From: Streptomyces gilvus
Lineage (GTDB): Bacteria > Actinomycetota > Actinomycetes > Streptomycetales > Streptomycetaceae
Direction: 5' to 3'
NCBI RefSeq assembly: GCF_022513565.1
Contig: NZ_JAKWBE010000006.1
Coordinates: 124,001 to 188,000 of the forward strand
Length of the DNA: 64,000 nucleotides
A program made the translations under genes and the position numbers. Below, piece after piece: positions 43,952 through 52,072 of this stretch (position 1 is the stretch's first letter; every line of letters starts with the position of its first letter). The notes below the pieces were generated by a model. It did not search any database. It worked only from the letters and a program-made list of their open reading frames with translations, and was not told the origin of the DNA.

Positions 43952-44482
43952 TTATACCGTGGCGGGGTCGCCGCCGTGTGGAAGAACAAAGAGCCATTGC
44001 TGAGCCCGTACGGCTCGGCGCTTGTCAAACCATGGCTTCCACGTTGGCACAAAGTCTCCGGCAGCCGTCAGTAGCCGTTGGCTGTGTACTGCCTCTACTT
44101 CGAACGCGGCCCCGTCGGGCGACTTTTTCAGCCGCCAGCGCTGGTGAGCTTCCGCGTTGGGCTCCCCCATCAGAAGGTCTGGCCTCTGAGAGTCACGTGT
44201 GGAGTCAAGCGCGAGTCCGTTATCTGCCGACACGATGAGCACTTCCCCTTGTACCCCGCTCGGGCGGAGAAACCACAGTTGCTGCCTCTCCGCATGTGGT
44301 GCCCACAAGTGGGGCTCTTCCCCAGGCTGGTTGCGCCACGCCGTGTCGAGAGCTAGCCCGCAGTCGCGCGCAATGATCAGGAACGGCCCAGCCGGATCGG
44401 TCCTCTTCTTCCGCCACGCTGGGAGCGTAATGTTTTCCACCCCGACGGAGATCCCGGGGAAGCCGATCCGAATGCTCACCAT
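43952..44482 (-). CDS. Beta-trefoil (ricin B-like) protein of the element
   Basis: This 176-residue protein has three spaced Q-x-W motifs: QLWFL near 68, QRWRL near 114 and QQWLF near 161. Each sits in a repeat such as GLALDTAW or GLALDSTRDSQ, the internal threefold repeat of a ricin B-type beta-trefoil, which usually binds sugars. No signal peptide is visible. The ATG at 44482 has a weak ribosome site. It lies 99 bp downstream of the GntR repressor gene on the same strand. A cargo or mating-surface role is possible, but nothing in the sequence decides. Confidence 0.6.
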   Translation of the reverse strand: MVSIRIGFPGISVGVENITLPAWRKKRTDPAGPFLIIARDCGLALDTAWRNQPGEEPHLWAPHAERQQLWFLRPSGVQGEVLIVSADNGLALDSTRDSQRPDLLMGEPNAEAHQRWRLKKSPDGAAFEVEAVHSQRLLTAAGDFVPTWKPWFDKRRAVRAQQWLFVLPHGGDPATV

Positions 44483-44581
44483 GCGCGGACGTTAGCAGCG
44501 TCTCGCGCCTCCCCGAGTCGCAAGGCTCGAAATGGAAGGAATGATCGGTTACACCTTGCTGCTAGGTGCCACGCCGACCCG

Positions 44582-45340
44582 TCAGGCGTCGAAGTCGTAC
44601 TCCAGGATGTAGGAGGCGGCATCGAGCGTCATTTCGTTGATCTCGACGGGGCGCCCTTCATCCGCGAACGCGGTCCGGCAAACGAGGATCACGGGTGTGC
44701 CTGCGGAGATGCTCAACTGCGCCGCTTCGTGCTTCGTGGGCATGCGTGAGCGGATCTCCTCGCGGAAGTGCACTGGCTTGTACCCAAGTTCGGCGAGACG
44801 GGCGTAAGTTCCGCCGGGGCCCGTGTCTTCTTGGGTGATCGCTGACCCTGCGACTACCGACGTGGGGAGATAGCTCGTTGCGAGAAGAACGGGCTTGCCG
44901 TCCAGGACGAACCGCCGGCGTCGCACGCAGACAGTGTCCTCGTCGGCCAGGCCCAACACCTGCCCAATCTGCGCAGGCGCGGTCTCCTCCGACACCGTCA
45001 CCTGGTCCACCACGAGGGCCCGGTTCTCGATGTCCGCAGACCAGATGGATCGACCGCTGCCCCACTGTTCCTGCGAAAGCCGCTGGATGCCTCGGCGCCT
45101 CAGCGGGCGGAAAGACCGGACGAACACGCCGGCACCCTTGCGGGACTCGGCAACCCCCTCGTCCTTGAGCACGCTCAGGGCCTGACGGGCTGTCATCCGG
45201 GCCACGCCGTGCGCGGCCATCAGGTCGTTCTCTCCCGGAAGCCGATCACCGGGACCGTACTCGCCCGACTGGATCGCCTCGCGTAGAGAGTCCGCGATCC
45301 GCTGGTACTTCGGCCGACGGTCGTCGTCGGTGGTGGTCAT
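44582..45340 (-). CDS. GntR/HutC-family repressor (KorSA-like)
   Basis: This 252-residue protein has an N-terminal winged helix-turn-helix (PKYQRIADSLREAIQSGEYG, then LPGENDLMAAHGVARMTARQALSVL, residues ~10-60) and a C-terminal UTRA ligand-binding domain (RRRRFVLDGKPVLLATSYLP, then EYDFDA end). In pSAM2-type elements the GntR repressor KorSA silences the activator gene and with it rep-xis-int and transfer. It is divergent from the 45531 gene across a gap holding four operator-like sites, so autoregulation and control of the tra operon are likely. Confidence 0.87.
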   Translation of the reverse strand: MTTTDDDRRPKYQRIADSLREAIQSGEYGPGDRLPGENDLMAAHGVARMTARQALSVLKDEGVAESRKGAGVFVRSFRPLRRRGIQRLSQEQWGSGRSIWSADIENRALVVDQVTVSEETAPAQIGQVLGLADEDTVCVRRRRFVLDGKPVLLATSYLPTSVVAGSAITQEDTGPGGTYARLAELGYKPVHFREEIRSRMPTKHEAAQLSISAGTPVILVCRTAFADEGRPVEINEMTLDAASYILEYDFDA

Positions 45341-45357
45341 TCGGGAGCCCTCCTCTC

Positions 45358-45492
45358 TTCTCTAGACAGCCTAGGCCATGGGCTGGCCGGTCGCTCTGTG
45401 CGTGTAACCCGAATCCCTCGCCGACAACCTCTCTAGACATCTCCCTTGACGACGTCTCTAGAGATGTGCTCCCATTGGAGATGTCTAGAGAG
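45358..45492. promoter_or_regulatory. Cluster of four GntR operator-like sites
   Basis: Sites centred on TCTAGA occur at 45360-45368 (CTCTAGACA), 45429-45442 (CTCTCTAGACATCT), 45454-45467 (GTCTCTAGAGATGT) and 45479-45492 (AGATGTCTAGAGAG). The second and fourth are exact inverted copies. They fill the divergent gap between the repressor gene and the transfer operon. Confidence 0.75.
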
Positions 45493-45530
45493 GTCGCGTA
45501 GGGCGGCCTCCGAGAACGAGGGATGTGCTC

Positions 45531-45860
45531 ATGCCGTCTTTCAAGATCGACACTTCGACTGCTGTGGTGTTCGTGGCGACCGCGCCGGAACCGAAGATGG
45601 TCAACAAGAAGACCGGTGAGCGGGCCGTGGACCGGGAGACCAACGCGAGCCTGTCGACCGTGGGTCTGCTGGTCTCGGACGAGGGGGAGGGCAACCTCTA
45701 CCAGGTGACCGTCCCGGAGACCGGCCTCCCCGAGGGCCTGGCGCCGGGCATGCCGGTCAAGGTCATCGGTCTGAAGGCGCGTGACTGGGAGAACGAGTTC
45801 AACGGCCAGAAGCGGCACGGGATCTCGTTCCGCGCGGTCGCGATCACCCCGGCGGCCTGA
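45531..45860 (+). CDS. Conserved AICE protein of unknown function
   Basis: This 109-residue protein starts at ATG 45531 with GAGGG 8 nt upstream. It begins PSFKIDTSTAVVFVATAPEP, has YQVTVPETGLPEGLAPGMPVKV in the middle and ends HGISFRAVAITPAA. It looks like a small beta-barrel, OB-like protein. It is the first gene under the operator cluster and lies 2 bp before the tra gene, so it is probably the first gene of the transfer operon. Similar small genes precede tra in many AICEs, but I cannot name the function. Confidence 0.7.
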   Translation: MPSFKIDTSTAVVFVATAPEPKMVNKKTGERAVDRETNASLSTVGLLVSDEGEGNLYQVTVPETGLPEGLAPGMPVKVIGLKARDWENEFNGQKRHGISFRAVAITPAA

Positions 45861-45862
45861 CC

Positions 45863-47203
45863 ATGACCGACCTGACGATGTGGCTGGAGGGTGCGGGAGC
45901 CCTGGCCGGTGCCGGTGGTCTCGGCTACGCGAAGGTACGCGCACCGCGCGTGTACTGGTCGCTGGTCGGGATGCCGGTCACCTGGGGCCGCTTCACCTTC
46001 TCCTACCGGTCGACCATGGACGTGTGCGGGCTGACGGTGCAGCCGTCGGGTCTGCGGGCGTTCATGACCCGCAATGTCGCACGCCGTGATGTCCAGCCGG
46101 TCCCGCCGAAGATCCGCCGGGTACGCGGCACGTCGACGGGGCTGCGGGTGACCCTGCGGCTTCCCGCCGGCCTGGAGCCCGCCGACCTGATGGCCTCTTC
46201 GGAACGGCTCCGGCACGCGTGGGGCGTCCACTCCGTGACCGTGGTCGAGACGAAGCCCGGTTTCGTCGAGCTGCGGTTGACCGGCTATGACGTGCTGCGC
46301 CGGGTGCGGATGCCCCGCAAGGCCCGGCCGCACGACATGGCCGTTCCGGTCGCGGTGCGGGAGGACGGGACCGCGTTCGAGCGGGACTACCGCAAGGCTC
46401 CGATGGCGCTCACCCTGGGCGCCAACCACTCGGGCAAGTCCATGTATCAGCGCAACCTGATCAAGGGACTGGCGCAACTGCCGGTGGCCCTGGTCGGGAT
46501 CGACTGCAAGCGCGGGGTGGAACAGTCCGCCTTCGCGCCCCGCCTGTCGGCGTTGGTCACCACCCCCGACGATGCCGCCTCCCTGCTCGGCGTCCTGGTC
46601 GCCGAGATGGAAGACCGATTCGACCTGCTGAGCCGTCACGGCGTCTCGGACCTGTGGGAACTGCCCGCAGAGCTGCGGCCGGTGCCGGTGGTCGTCCTCG
46701 TCGACGAGGTGGCGGAACTGTTCCTGATCTCCTCCAAGAAGGATGAGGAGCGCCGGGAGCGGATCGTCACCGCGCTGATCCGCCTCGCGCAGATGGCCCG
46801 CGCGATCGGCATCTACCTGGAGATCTGCGGGCAGCGCTTCGGCTCCGACCTGGGCAAGGGCGCCACGATGCTCCGCGCTCAGCTCACCGGCCGTGTGGTG
46901 CACCGCGTCAACGACAAGCAGACCGCCGAAATGGGTCTGGCGGACGTGGCCCCGGACGCGGTGCCGGCCGCGAGCCTGATCCCGATGAATCGCCCCGGTA
47001 CCGCTGTCGCGGCGGACTCTACCGGCGGCTGGTCGAAGATCCGCACCCCGAACACGTCCCGCGATGAAGTCGTGGCGGTCTGCCGGGAGTTCGCCCACCT
47101 GGTCCCGGATCTGCCGTTCCTCGAACCGTTCCGCCCCTACGTGCCCGCTCTTGCGCCGACGTCCGGTCCGTCGCTGGTCAAGCCCCGCCCGGTCACCGAG
47201 TAG
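45863..47203 (+). CDS. TraSA-type FtsK/SpoIIIE DNA translocase
   Basis: This 446-residue protein has Walker A GANHSGKS (186-193) and Walker B VVVVLVDEV (277-283 region), then ICGQRFGSDLGKGATMLRAQLTGRVV. This is the FtsK/SpoIIIE-like hexameric motor of Streptomyces conjugation, which moves double-stranded DNA between mycelia without relaxase nicking. It is shorter than chromosomal FtsK, and its N-terminal hydrophobic segment is short (ALAGAGGLGYAK). It is the main transfer protein of the element. Confidence 0.9.
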   Translation: MTDLTMWLEGAGALAGAGGLGYAKVRAPRVYWSLVGMPVTWGRFTFSYRSTMDVCGLTVQPSGLRAFMTRNVARRDVQPVPPKIRRVRGTSTGLRVTLRLPAGLEPADLMASSERLRHAWGVHSVTVVETKPGFVELRLTGYDVLRRVRMPRKARPHDMAVPVAVREDGTAFERDYRKAPMALTLGANHSGKSMYQRNLIKGLAQLPVALVGIDCKRGVEQSAFAPRLSALVTTPDDAASLLGVLVAEMEDRFDLLSRHGVSDLWELPAELRPVPVVVLVDEVAELFLISSKKDEERRERIVTALIRLAQMARAIGIYLEICGQRFGSDLGKGATMLRAQLTGRVVHRVNDKQTAEMGLADVAPDAVPAASLIPMNRPGTAVAADSTGGWSKIRTPNTSRDEVVAVCREFAHLVPDLPFLEPFRPYVPALAPTSGPSLVKPRPVTE

Positions 47204-47245
47204 CGCCCGGCTAGGACCCAACCCCCTGAAGGGAGGTGCCCCCGC

Positions 47246-47890
47246 ATGTCTCGTTCCGTCCGTCTCGACGCTGTACTCATCCAGGCCGTCATCGCTGGTG
47301 CGCTGTCGTTCGCTCACCTGCACGACTTGGCCGAAGCGGCTGGGCAGACCGGCTGGAAGGCGTGGGCTTACCCGGTCTCGGTCGATCTGCTTCTTGTTGC
47401 TGCCTGGCGTCGGCTGCGCACGGCTCGCCGCGACCGTTCTGCCTGGATCTGGTTCGTGATCGCGCTGTTCGCCTCGCTAGGTGCGAACATCGCGACCGCC
47501 GGGCTCCTCGACCTGGCCCGCGTGCCCGCCTGGCTGTGCATTCTCGTCGCTGGCTGGCCCGCTCTGGCCTTCCTCGGCGGCACGCTCCTGGTCCACTCGC
47601 CCGACGCCCCGGCTGCTCCTGCACAGGCTGTGGACGAACCGGCGACGCCGGAAGTCGAGGTGCACCGCACCGACGAACCAGCCCCCGCCGCGACCGTGCC
47701 GGAACTGACTCCCGCACCGCCGCAGCCCGCCCCCGCCGTTCCGTCCGCGCTGCTGGACCACGCCCGGAAGATCGCCGATGCCCACCGCGCCTCCACGGGC
47801 TCTGCGATGCCCGCCGCCGCCCTGTCCGCACGGCTCCAACTGCCCGCCCCGATGGCCGACGCCATCGCCGCGGAACTCCAACTCACCTGA
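47246..47890 (+). CDS. DUF2637 membrane protein (Spd-like)
   Basis: This 214-residue protein has about four hydrophobic helices in the first 115 residues (VLIQAVIAGALSFAHL, AWAYPVSVDLLLVAAW, WIWFVIALFASLGANIAT, WLCILVAGWPALAFLGG), the DUF2637 pattern. A Pro/Ala-rich linker and a short C-terminal helical domain (DHARKIADAHRASTG) follow. It starts at ATG with GGGAGG upstream. In AICEs such proteins belong to the intramycelial spread set. Confidence 0.82.
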   Translation: MSRSVRLDAVLIQAVIAGALSFAHLHDLAEAAGQTGWKAWAYPVSVDLLLVAAWRRLRTARRDRSAWIWFVIALFASLGANIATAGLLDLARVPAWLCILVAGWPALAFLGGTLLVHSPDAPAAPAQAVDEPATPEVEVHRTDEPAPAATVPELTPAPPQPAPAVPSALLDHARKIADAHRASTGSAMPAAALSARLQLPAPMADAIAAELQLT

Positions 47891-47909
47891 GACGAGAGGA
47901 GAAACGCCC

Positions 47910-48098
47910 GTGACCGCCTACCGCCGCTTCCGCAACGTGATTCGCATCGGCCCCGTGCAGGTCGCCACTGCCTACGACGGTCGTGGCCGCGACAAGCACA
48001 CGGCTGCCTGCACCGCCCCCGGCTGCGGCTTCGCCGCCGACTACGACACCCGCGCTGGCGCCGAACTCGCCGCCCGCACCCACCGCTGCAAGGCCTGA
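47910..48098 (+). CDS. Mobile element transfer protein (small, Cys/His motif)
   Basis: This 62-residue protein starts at GTG 47910 behind GAGAGGAG. It reads TAYRRFRNVIRIGPVQVATA, then CTAPGCGFAADYDTRAGAELAARTH in parts. Two Cys (C-x4-C) and a terminal HRC suggest a zinc-binding element. It fits the small "mobile element transfer protein" seen after DUF2637 genes in AICEs. Confidence 0.7.
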   Translation: MTAYRRFRNVIRIGPVQVATAYDGRGRDKHTAACTAPGCGFAADYDTRAGAELAARTHRCKA

Positions 48099-48111
48099 GA
48101 GGAGATCAGCC

Positions 48112-48267
48112 ATGGACGTACCGCTCTGGCTCGCCCTGCTCGTCGTCGGATGGCTCGGCGTCAAGCTCGCCCGCCCGCCGTGGTGGCTGGTCGCCGTGCT
48201 CCTGGTCGGCGGCTACCTCGTCGCCGGAAGCTTCCTGGCCCCCGCCCTCGGCACCGTCCTCAAGTAG
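48112..48267 (+). CDS. Small two-helix membrane protein (Spd-like)
   Basis: This 51-residue protein is almost entirely hydrophobic: LWLALLVVGWLGVKLA and WWLVAVLLVGGYLVAGSFLA. AGAGGAGAT precedes ATG 48112. It belongs to the spread gene set of the element by position. Confidence 0.7.
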   Translation: MDVPLWLALLVVGWLGVKLARPPWWLVAVLLVGGYLVAGSFLAPALGTVLK

Positions 48268-48281
48268 AAGGGAACCGCCTC

Positions 48282-48596
48282 GTGTTCACGCCCAAGTACC
48301 CGCCCCAGGACACCGCCCCGCCCGCCGCAGCCCCTGTGCCGGCCGCCCACACCCCGGCACCCGTCCAGCCGTCCGCCCCGGCCCCGGTTCCGGCGGCCGC
48401 GGCCTCGAACCGGCCGACCATCCAGCTCACCCCCGGCAGCGCGCTCGCCCTCGCCGCTGGCGGCGGCGCCGTGGTCCTCGTCGTCGGTGCGGTCCTGGTC
48501 TCGCTGCTGCTCGCGCTCGCCATCACCGGCATGTCCGTGGCCGTGGTCGCGGTCGTCCTCCGCTCGCTGCTCAAGGACCTCGACAAGCACCGCTAA
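48282..48596 (+). CDS. SpdB-like spread membrane protein
   Basis: This 104-residue protein starts at GTG 48282. It has a Pro/Ala-rich first half, then a long hydrophobic stretch in two helices (ALALAAGGGAVVLVVGAVLV and SLLLALAITGMSVAVVAVVL) and a charged end KDLDKHR. This layout is common among Streptomyces SpdB proteins, which help plasmid DNA cross septa in the recipient mycelium. Confidence 0.7.
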   Translation: MFTPKYPPQDTAPPAAAPVPAAHTPAPVQPSAPAPVPAAAASNRPTIQLTPGSALALAAGGGAVVLVVGAVLVSLLLALAITGMSVAVVAVVLRSLLKDLDKHR

Positions 48597-48688
48597 CGGC
48601 CCCCGGGGCGGCTCTCTCGCCAAAGAACCGCCGCCCCGGACGCCTGCACCTCTTCCAGATCCAACGGACCCGAAAGGGAAGCCCCATC

Positions 48689-48871
48689 ATGCCCCAGCAC
48701 GCCTCAAACACACCCGCCTGCCGCGACTGCGACGGCTTCCCCGTCGTCGCCATCACCACCGGCGGCCGCCACGACGACGGCACCCGCGTCACCCTCCGCG
48801 TCGCCTGCCCTGCCTGCCAGGGCACCGGCCACACCACCCGCGCCGCCATCTTCGCCCGGATCGGCAGGTGA
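48689..48871 (+). CDS. Small zinc-finger-like protein
   Basis: This 60-residue protein has two Cys pairs, CRDCDGFP and CPACQGTGH. They resemble the CxxCxGxG repeats of DnaJ and probably bind one zinc. AAGGGAAG lies before the ATG. It is one of three tiny genes between the spread genes and rep. Function is unknown. Confidence 0.65.
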   Translation: MPQHASNTPACRDCDGFPVVAITTGGRHDDGTRVTLRVACPACQGTGHTTRAAIFARIGR

Positions 48872-48875
48872 CGAC

Positions 48876-49118
48876 GTGAAGACCCTGACCGCCTCGGCCC
48901 ACATCGAGCCGGACACCCGTTTCCGGGTCACCCCGTTCGCCGACCGCACCAACCCCTTCGTCTGCCTCCGCATCGGCGGTGACTCCGTCGAGCTCGCGCT
49001 GATCGCACGTGTCGGCAGCTCGGAGGCGCTGCGCGCTCTCGCTGCTGCGGCCATCGAAGCTGCCGGAACCCTGGACGCCATGGCCGACGACGCGGCGGAG
49101 GTGACCAGCCATGGCTGA
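48876..49118 (+). CDS. Hypothetical element protein
   Basis: This 80-residue protein starts at GTG, 4 bp after the zinc-finger-like gene. It reads KTLTASAHIEPDTRFRVTPF, then FVCLRIGGDSVELALIARVG and a helical end. It overlaps the next gene by 8 bp. No family is recognised, but the spacing and codon use support a real gene. Confidence 0.6.
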   Translation: MKTLTASAHIEPDTRFRVTPFADRTNPFVCLRIGGDSVELALIARVGSSEALRALAAAAIEAAGTLDAMADDAAEVTSHG

Positions 49119-49299
49119 CCTCACCCCGACCCCGGACCGCCCCGGCCTGCACGTCAGCAAGCCGTCCCCGAACACCCCCGCCACCGCATCGGCCCTCTGC
49201 CACTGCGGCGCCTCCGCCACCGCCAAGGGCGACGCCCAGGTCAAGGCACTGGTCGAGGGCTACACCGCCCACCACGGCCCCGCCCACAACCGGAGGTGA
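49111..49299 (+). CDS. Hypothetical element protein
   Basis: This 62-residue protein has SALCHCGASATAKGDAQVKA and ends GYTAHHGPAHNRR, so Cys and His could bind a metal. It overlaps the previous gene by 8 bp and ends 4 bp before rep. No family is recognised. Confidence 0.55.
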   Translation: MADLTPTPDRPGLHVSKPSPNTPATASALCHCGASATAKGDAQVKALVEGYTAHHGPAHNRR

Positions 49300-49303
49300 C
49301 CAG

Positions 49304-50698
49304 GTGACTGACACCGCCACCCTGGCGGGCCTCGATGCGGCCACCCTCGGCGACGTGCTGAGGGTGGCCAACTCGGCCGACTTCGACCGCTGGCAAGAAC
49401 AGATCAAGCGCACGGGCGGCTGCTCCGACCCCATCCGGCTCATCGGCGGTACGAAGACGATCGACCCCGCCACGAAGACCGTGCTGCACGCGTACTCCAC
49501 GGATACCGAGCCGGGCGGCATGCTCCGCATCGCCTGCGGCAACCGCCGTGCCTCCCGCTGCCCGGCCTGCGCCTGGACCTATGCCGGAGACACCTACCAC
49601 CTCATCCGCGCCGGGCTCGTCGGCGACCCGGACAAGGGCACTTCGCACACCATCCGGGATCACCCGCGCGTCTTCGCCACCCTCACCGCGCCCTCGTTCG
49701 GCCCGGTCCACAACCGGCCCGGCACCCGGCCCTGCCGCTGCGGCACCCGGCACGGCGAGGACGCGCCCGAACTCGGCACCCCGCTCGACCCCGACACGTA
49801 CGACTACGCGAGCGCGGTGCTGTGGAACAACCACGCCTCCGAACTGTGGCGCTACTTCACGATCTACCTGCGCCGCGAGATCGCCCGACGGGCCGGACTC
49901 ACGCAGAAGGCAGCCCACGAACAATCGCGCGTCTCCTTCGGCAAGGTTGCCGAGTATCAGAAGCGCGGGGCCGTGCACTTCCATGCGGTGATCCGCTTCG
50001 ACGGACCGGACGGGCCCGACGATCCTCCTCCGGCCTGGGCCACGCTCGATCTGCTCAGCGACTCGATCCGTGCCGCCGCTGCCCGCGTCGCGGTCGACGT
50101 ACCCGCCGCCGGGGAGCTCCCAGCCCGCACCCTGCGCTGGGGCACCCAACTCGACGTCCAGCCGATCGGCGCCTTCGGCCACGGCGAGGAGATCACCGAA
50201 CAGGCGGTCGCCTCCTACGTCGCCAAGTACGCCACCAAAGCAGCCGAGACCACCGGCACCGTCGACCGCCGGATCGGCAACAAAGAGGCCCTGGTCCTGC
50301 TCGACGTGCCCGACCACCCCGCCCGGCTCATCGCCGCGTGCCTCGACCTGCACGCGCTCTACCCGGACCGGAAGCTGCGGGACTGGGCTCACATGCTCGG
50401 CTTCCGTGGCCACTTCTCCACCAAGTCCCGCCGCTACTCCACCACCTTGGGCGCTTTACGCCAGGTCCGCGCCGACTACCGCGCCGCCCAGCAACGCGCC
50501 GCCCTCGGCCTGCCCGACCCCGACGACAGCCCGGAGGCGACCACCCTGACCCTCGCCCACTGGACCTACGCCGGACACGGGCACACCCCCGGCGAATCCT
50601 GGCTCGCCGCCAACATCCGCCGCGACATCCAGCACAACCGCGAGATCGCCCGCGAGGAACTACCCGCCCTGCTCGACCTGGAAGGAGCCGCTACGTGA
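49304..50698 (+). CDS. RepSA-type rolling-circle replication initiator
   Basis: This 464-residue protein starts at GTG. Its motifs in order are a Cys cluster (CGNRRASRCPACAWTY, 78-93), FATLTAPSFG near 124-133, the HUH metal motif HFH at 225-227, and SYVAKYATK near 304-312 with Tyr 305 and Tyr 309 as candidate nicking residues. This is the AICE RepSA plan. It nicks a double-strand origin and starts rolling-circle replication of the excised circle. It overlaps xis by 4 bp (GTGA), so rep-xis-int form one operon. Confidence 0.88.
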   Translation: MTDTATLAGLDAATLGDVLRVANSADFDRWQEQIKRTGGCSDPIRLIGGTKTIDPATKTVLHAYSTDTEPGGMLRIACGNRRASRCPACAWTYAGDTYHLIRAGLVGDPDKGTSHTIRDHPRVFATLTAPSFGPVHNRPGTRPCRCGTRHGEDAPELGTPLDPDTYDYASAVLWNNHASELWRYFTIYLRREIARRAGLTQKAAHEQSRVSFGKVAEYQKRGAVHFHAVIRFDGPDGPDDPPPAWATLDLLSDSIRAAAARVAVDVPAAGELPARTLRWGTQLDVQPIGAFGHGEEITEQAVASYVAKYATKAAETTGTVDRRIGNKEALVLLDVPDHPARLIAACLDLHALYPDRKLRDWAHMLGFRGHFSTKSRRYSTTLGALRQVRADYRAAQQRAALGLPDPDDSPEATTLTLAHWTYAGHGHTPGESWLAANIRRDIQHNREIAREELPALLDLEGAAT

Positions 50699-50883
50699 CT
50701 ACCGCTGCCCCCGAGTTGCTGACCGTGCCGGACGTCATGGCGCGGCTCAAGGTCGGCCGGACCAAGGTCTACGACCTGATCCGAACGAACCGCCTGGTCT
50801 CCCTGAAGGTCGACGGTTGTCGTCGTATCCCCGCTGAGGCCGTGCGGGACTTCATCCGCCGCGGATTGGGTGAGGCTGCCTGA
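50695..50883 (+). CDS. xis: Excisionase (MerR-like helix-turn-helix)
   Basis: This 62-residue protein starts at GTG 50695. The body ELLTVPDVMARLKVGRTKVY then DLIRTNRL and RRIPAEAVRDFIRRGLG is the excisionase winged-helix family (DNA-binding, MerR-like). Xis bends attL and attR so that Int excises the element. It overlaps rep by 4 bp and int by 1 bp (TGATG). Confidence 0.88.
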   Translation: MTTAAPELLTVPDVMARLKVGRTKVYDLIRTNRLVSLKVDGCRRIPAEAVRDFIRRGLGEAA

Positions 50884-52040
50884 TGGCCAAGCGTCGCCCT
50901 AACGGCGGGGGAACGATCACGAAGCGCAGCGATGGCCGCTACATGGGCGCTGCCTACGTCACCGACACCGACGGCAGCCGGGTCCGCAAATTCGTCTACG
51001 GGGCCACCTATGACGAGGCCAACGAGAAGCTCGGCAAGCTTCAGGACCAGGAGCGAAACGGCGTGCCTGTGCCGGCACGTTCCTGGACGCTCGGCGAGTG
51101 GCTGGCTTACTGGCTTGAGCACATCGTCAAGCCGGAGCGCGAGCACAACACGTTCGTCAAGTACGAGTCGAAGGTGCGGCTGTACCTGCTGCCGCACCTC
51201 GGCAAGAAGTCGCTGGTCAAGCTGACTCCCGCCCAGATTCGTACCTTCATGGCTGCCTTGAAGCGCGAAGAGGTCGGCGCGTCCGCCCGGTTCGAGGTGC
51301 TCCGCGTCCTTCGCAACGCGCTGAACCGTGCGATCCGCGAGGAGCTGCTGACCCGCAACGTCGCCCTCTTGGTCGACATGCCCAAGGTCAGCAAGGACAA
51401 GGGCAAGGCGTGGAACGCGCGTGAGGCGATCACGTTCCTTCGGGCTGCTCAGGCTCACCGCCTCTACGCGGCCTGTGTCCTCGTCCTCGTGCTGGGTCTG
51501 CGTCGCAGTGAGCTTCTGGGCCTGCGCTGGCAAGACATTGACTTCGAGGCTCGGCAGTTCACCCCGGTCAAACAGGTCCAGCGGGTCAAGGGCGTCGGCC
51601 TGGTCCTCAAAGACCTCAAGACCGAGTCGTCACAGGCGGTGCTCCCCCTACCTGAGTTCTGTGCCCGGGCCTTGGAAGAGCGCCGGGAGCTCCAAGAGCT
51701 GGAACGGAAGATCGCTGGTGCCCACTGGTCGCAGGAACCTGACCATGACCTGATCTTCTCCTCGGAGCACGGCGGGATGATCGACCCGGTCGGCTTCTCT
51801 CGGACCTTCGATCGGCTCGTCAAGCGCGCTGGCGTCCGCCGCATCACAGTCCGGCTCGCCCGGCACACCTGCGGCACCCTGCTCGCCTTCCTGAAGGTAC
51901 ACCCCAAGGTCGCTCAGGCGATCCTCCGGCACAGCCAGATCAGCATGACCATGGACGTCTACACGCACGTGGTCGGCGACAGTGAGCGGGAAGCCGTCTC
52001 GATGCTCGCCGAACTCCTGGAAGACCCGCTTATCGGCTGA
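50883..52040 (+). CDS. int: Tyrosine site-specific integrase
   Basis: This 385-residue protein has an N-terminal arm-binding domain (GGGTITKRSDGRYMGAAYVT), a SAM-like core-binding domain (~65-165) and a catalytic domain. Catalytic residues are Arg 207 (GLRRSELLGLRW), Arg 327 (RLARHTCGT), His 350 (LRHSQIS) and Tyr 360 (MDVYTHV). The usual HxxR has Arg at the first position (324), a variant in some actinobacterial integrases. It ends 30 bp before attR and the tRNA-Ile gene that is its target. Confidence 0.93.
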   Translation: MAKRRPNGGGTITKRSDGRYMGAAYVTDTDGSRVRKFVYGATYDEANEKLGKLQDQERNGVPVPARSWTLGEWLAYWLEHIVKPEREHNTFVKYESKVRLYLLPHLGKKSLVKLTPAQIRTFMAALKREEVGASARFEVLRVLRNALNRAIREELLTRNVALLVDMPKVSKDKGKAWNAREAITFLRAAQAHRLYAACVLVLVLGLRRSELLGLRWQDIDFEARQFTPVKQVQRVKGVGLVLKDLKTESSQAVLPLPEFCARALEERRELQELERKIAGAHWSQEPDHDLIFSSEHGGMIDPVGFSRTFDRLVKRAGVRRITVRLARHTCGTLLAFLKVHPKVAQAILRHSQISMTMDVYTHVVGDSEREAVSMLAELLEDPLIG

Positions 52041-52046
52041 TCGCTG

Positions 52047-52072
52047 CCGTTGATGTCAACCGTTGATGTCAA
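52047..52072 (+). repeat. Right arm-type integrase sites
   Basis: The 13-bp unit CCGTTGATGTCAA occurs twice in tandem (52047-52059, 52060-52072). It borders attR and mirrors the units at 42151-42176. Confidence 0.7.
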
